From positions 576,894-640,893 of the forward strand of contig NZ_RQER01000001.1 in assembly GCF_004770615.1 (NCBI RefSeq): a stretch of DNA of 64,000 nt, read 5' to 3'. This document shows, piece by piece, positions 61,826 through 64,000 of the stretch. The notes under the pieces are model-generated. The model made no database searches. It was not told the origin of the DNA and saw only the letters and a list, made by a program, of their open reading frames with translations. The translations under genes and the position numbers were made by a program. Positions within the stretch are counted from its first letter, which is position 1; each line of letters starts with the position of its first letter. Source of the DNA: Leptospira langatensis. GTDB lineage: Bacteria > Spirochaetota > Leptospiria > Leptospirales > Leptospiraceae.

Positions 61826-63370
61826 TTAGACCTTGAATTCCCAAACCTGATTTTCCAAAGAATTGCTTATGCTCTTACAATCCTTTGCCTGGTCAGCCAC
61901 TGCCATTGCATGGGATACAACTATGGAATTCGAGTTCTGGATATTATCTAAAAAAATTCGGATTTCTTCTAAGCTTCTTCTTTCTGATTCAGTAGCCTTA
62001 TGGACGCTTTCTGCGATGGATCCTACATTATGCAATGCGCCGGCAACAGTGACCCTGACATCTGTTTGGCCATCTAATAAAGAGTAAAAGGATTTCAGAC
62101 CTTTTTGAATTGCGTCCACGTCGGTTAGAATAAAGGAAATTGTTTTTGTCCCGGATTGAACGATCTCCGTGTTCCTGGTCATTTCTTCTTTACCGACTTT
62201 TACTAGATGAGAGATCTCCTTTATCGTTCTTCCCGTTTGATCCGCGAGTTTGGAGATCTCGTCTGCAACCACAGCGAATCCTCGACCGTGATCTCCGGCC
62301 CTTGCGGCTTCTATCGATGCATTTAAAGCGAGAAGATTTACTTTATCGGCGATATCCTTGATGGTTCCGAGTTTAGAGACCATTCCTCCTGAACTGCTTT
62401 CGATCCTTTTGATTGAAGATTCGATTGCTTGTAGACTTTCTTCCGATTCTCTTGCGTGTTTCCAAGCGGTCTCGAATAATGCTTTCGTAGAAGTTAAGCC
62501 TGACTCCATTTCTTGGAAACTAATCTCCAAATTCTGAAAAGAGATTCCAAGTTCGTTTGTTGCATCTAACTGAGTTCGAGTGCCATTGGAAACTTCGGAG
62601 ATTGCATTTGCGATCTGGTTGAGGCTTGTATTGATCTCTTGCAGGCTGCTTGCTTGGTCTGTAGTTTTTCCAGCGACGATCCCGGAACTTTGGACTAGAT
62701 TTTCTAAGATAGAATTTACGGATTGAGACTTTATTTGCACTTCATTCTGTATCGAAATATTCCCGTTTCTCAAATTTTCCAGTCGGATCAGATCCTTCGC
62801 ACTATGCAGGAACTCCCTTTTAAAGGTAATTGAGAAGTAGATCAAGATTGTTATTTCAAATATTATAAAGATAGCAGGAAGAAGAAGGATTTCCCAATCG
62901 TTTGCATAGTTGAATAGAACGATCGGCATTTCGAAAAATTTTATTCCTAGGCTTTGGCAGAAAGAAGAGAGTCCATGATGGATTGTGATATAGAGTGCTC
63001 CAGACAAAAGAGTTTTCCAATCTCGATAGTAAAGTAAGAAAGCCAGGGCAATAAATACATGGAAATGCATTTCAACCCTTCCGAACTGGGATTGAATGAA
63101 TACGGCAGACCAAGTCATGATCAATAGGGAATTTAAAAGCCTAAGTAAATAATGACCTCTTAGTAGTAAGAAGCCAATTCCCGCAGATATTCCGATCGCC
63201 AAGGATGCATTTAATACGAATTTCCAAGTTCCATATTCCAAGGAAAATAGGAAGGCTGGCGGTATGTGCGCGAATAAGAGTATGAAAAAGAAACGATCTA
63301 CTTTTTTTGTTTCTTCTGAAAACTTTAATCGCGCCAAGGTATCTATATCAATTCCTTTCGGTGCGGTCAT
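61826..63370 (-). CDS. Methyl-accepting chemotaxis protein with histidine-rich membrane sensor
   Basis: A 514-residue chemoreceptor. The signalling tip is canonical ([20 protein letters not shown] then [15 protein letters not shown]). Instead of a periplasmic ligand domain, residues 25-180 form about six membrane helices with EMHFHVF (His102, His104) and ITIHHG (His131, His132) inside them. A similar HxH/HH helix pattern occurs in other bacterial sensor proteins; heme, flavin or metal could be the ligand, which is inference. The start ATG follows a hairpin leader (GCCGC/GCGGC at 63398-63411). Works with CheA/CheW, not seen here. Confidence 0.9.
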   Translation of the reverse strand: MTAPKGIDIDTLARLKFSEETKKVDRFFFILLFAHIPPAFLFSLEYGTWKFVLNASLAIGISAGIGFLLLRGHYLLRLLNSLLIMTWSAVFIQSQFGRVEMHFHVFIALAFLLYYRDWKTLLSGALYITIHHGLSSFCQSLGIKFFEMPIVLFNYANDWEILLLPAIFIIFEITILIYFSITFKREFLHSAKDLIRLENLRNGNISIQNEVQIKSQSVNSILENLVQSSGIVAGKTTDQASSLQEINTSLNQIANAISEVSNGTRTQLDATNELGISFQNLEISFQEMESGLTSTKALFETAWKHARESEESLQAIESSIKRIESSSGGMVSKLGTIKDIADKVNLLALNASIEAARAGDHGRGFAVVADEISKLADQTGRTIKEISHLVKVGKEEMTRNTEIVQSGTKTISFILTDVDAIQKGLKSFYSLLDGQTDVRVTVAGALHNVGSIAESVHKATESERRSLEEIRIFLDNIQNSNSIVVSHAMAVADQAKDCKSISNSLENQVWEFKV

Positions 63371-63877
63371 TATTGATTTCCCGGAAATAATATTTGGGCC
63401 GCATTTGCGGCTCTATTTGTATAATGGGAAGTTGCTAATCATTTAGTTAATGTTTGAACTTCCTTAGAATTCACTTAGTATTTGATCTATTCAGTAATTT
63501 ATCGATTTAGAATATTGTTAGTGGTTCCTTTGGATTAATCTCAAGATTATAATTTCATGACCGAGAACCAGTAATATAAAAACCTTATATTATCAAAGAC
63601 GAACTACTTACGCATTTCCTCAAAAATTTCCTGAAATAACTAGAAAAGAAAGAAGGGAAAAATTATTTAAAGTTATGATATGCTTGTCTCAAATATCTGA
63701 AAAAAATCGTATATAAAAGTGTATGTAGCTCCATTGCATAAGGCAGAGATGGTGGGCTTTAAGAAATAAATAGGTTTGTTGCTGCTTCAGAAGAAGCTTT
63801 TGAAATACTGAATCTTTTAATAAATTAATTTTTCAGCCGTCGTTTGAGCCATCGATTCATGGGATCCGGGAGCTCAT
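63371..63877. other. Long AT-rich noncoding region upstream of the MCP gene
   Basis: Over 500 bases without a convincing gene. It contains the small hairpin GCCGC-ATTT-GCGGC (63398-63411) in the MCP leader, several AT-rich stretches and TATAAT-like sequences around 63545-63590 on either strand. No RNA gene is recognisable by eye. It ends at the dispersed repeat. Confidence 0.6.
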
Positions 63878-64000
63878 ACAGTTCCTACAAAGAACCTCAG
63901 GAGTTCCTACGCGAATGGGAACTGTTCAATATTTTTCTTGCGCGGATCCAATTTTTGTGATATAGCGCAGGAAGGAAAGCCCACGAGCCACTCCCCCCTC
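63878..64000 (-). repeat. Dispersed structured repeat, copy 2 (truncated by window end)
   Basis: Inverted, diverged copy of the element at 6301-6471. Arms ACAGTTCC (63878-63885) and GGAACTGT (63918-63925) pair; GAGTTCCTAC occurs at 63901. Read on the minus strand, TATATCACAAAAAT and then CGCG...AAGAAAAAT match the order in copy 1. The 19-mer CCCACGAGCCACTCCCCCC at 63980-63998 is the exact reverse complement of copy 1. The GC-rich hairpin arm must continue outside the window. Confidence 0.7.

Noticed and set aside
63371..63877. tRNA or small RNA gene in the AT-rich end region
   Set aside because: No cloverleaf, CCA end or known ncRNA motif was recognisable; AT-rich short stems are expected by chance.
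1..64000. CRISPR arrays, insertion sequences or prophage genes
   Set aside because: No regularly spaced repeats, transposase, integrase or phage structural gene was found by reading both strands.

Overview
The window reads as chromosomal DNA of a Leptospira, probably an intermediate (P2-like) or otherwise relatively GC-rich species. Three things point there: DUF1574 proteins (a family known essentially from Leptospira), spirochaete-style lipoproteins with loose lipoboxes, and a Gram-negative lipid A/BAM envelope alongside flagellar genes. GC looks like the mid-40s percent by eye; it was not computed. I found no rRNA, tRNA, CRISPR array, IS element or prophage. Coding density is high, and starts were re-chosen wherever the longest reading frame ran into a neighbouring gene, a terminator or a palindrome.

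Layout. 0-6.3 kb: the 3' end of bamA, then pcrA/uvrD, a small exported protein, a CysQ-like phosphatase and a glycosyltransferase, all rightward. 6.3-6.5 kb: a structured dispersed repeat whose diverged second copy lies inverted at the right end of the window. 6.5-10.5 kb: a thioredoxin-like lipoprotein and a membrane-anchored acyl-CoA synthetase. 10.6-14.3 kb leftward: ptsI, lpxC and an SDR. 14.4-17.8 kb: three tandem AIM24-family genes facing a radical SAM gene. 17.9-20.4 kb: a PQQ-type sugar dehydrogenase and a FecR-domain lipoprotein (LipL45-like). 20.6-25.8 kb: lipA, a pseudouridine synthase, an MBOAT/DUF1574 pair and a hotdog thioesterase. 25.9-30.2 kb leftward: purN-purH, two envelope proteins and a transaldolase. 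30.3-31.7 kb: fliS, a FlgN-like gene and a J-domain gene. 31.7-37.4 kb: a lipoprotein, HNH, DedA, dgt, a cysteine desulfurase and a large anchored protein. 37.5-49.9 kb: a TPR protein, a lipoprotein, a crotonase, an AGPS-like flavoprotein, a SpoIIE phosphatase, glpD, an AraC-type regulator and a second acyl-CoA synthetase. 49.9-58.2 kb: TetR, patatin, a thioesterase, a voltage-sensor-like protein, NYN, a second MBOAT/DUF1574 pair, a DJ-1 protein and a GT2-GtrA protein. 58.2-64 kb: an AT-richer, looser region with a GH5 glycanase, DoxX, a small Cys-rich secreted protein and an MCP.

Themes. Much of the window serves the envelope and lipid economy: BamA, LpxC, two acyl-CoA synthetases, a crotonase, thioesterases, patatin, GlpD, an AGPS-like enzyme, and two putative acylation modules that each pair an MBOAT with a DUF1574 protein. 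The most notable unexplained features are the dispersed hairpin repeat, the DUF1574 proteins whose conserved residues look SGNH-like, a 37-bp near-perfect palindrome before the GT2 gene, a pore-less voltage-sensor-like protein, a radical SAM enzyme with CX8CX2C spacing, the AIM24 triplet, and three convergent gene pairs whose stop codons share a single TTAA.
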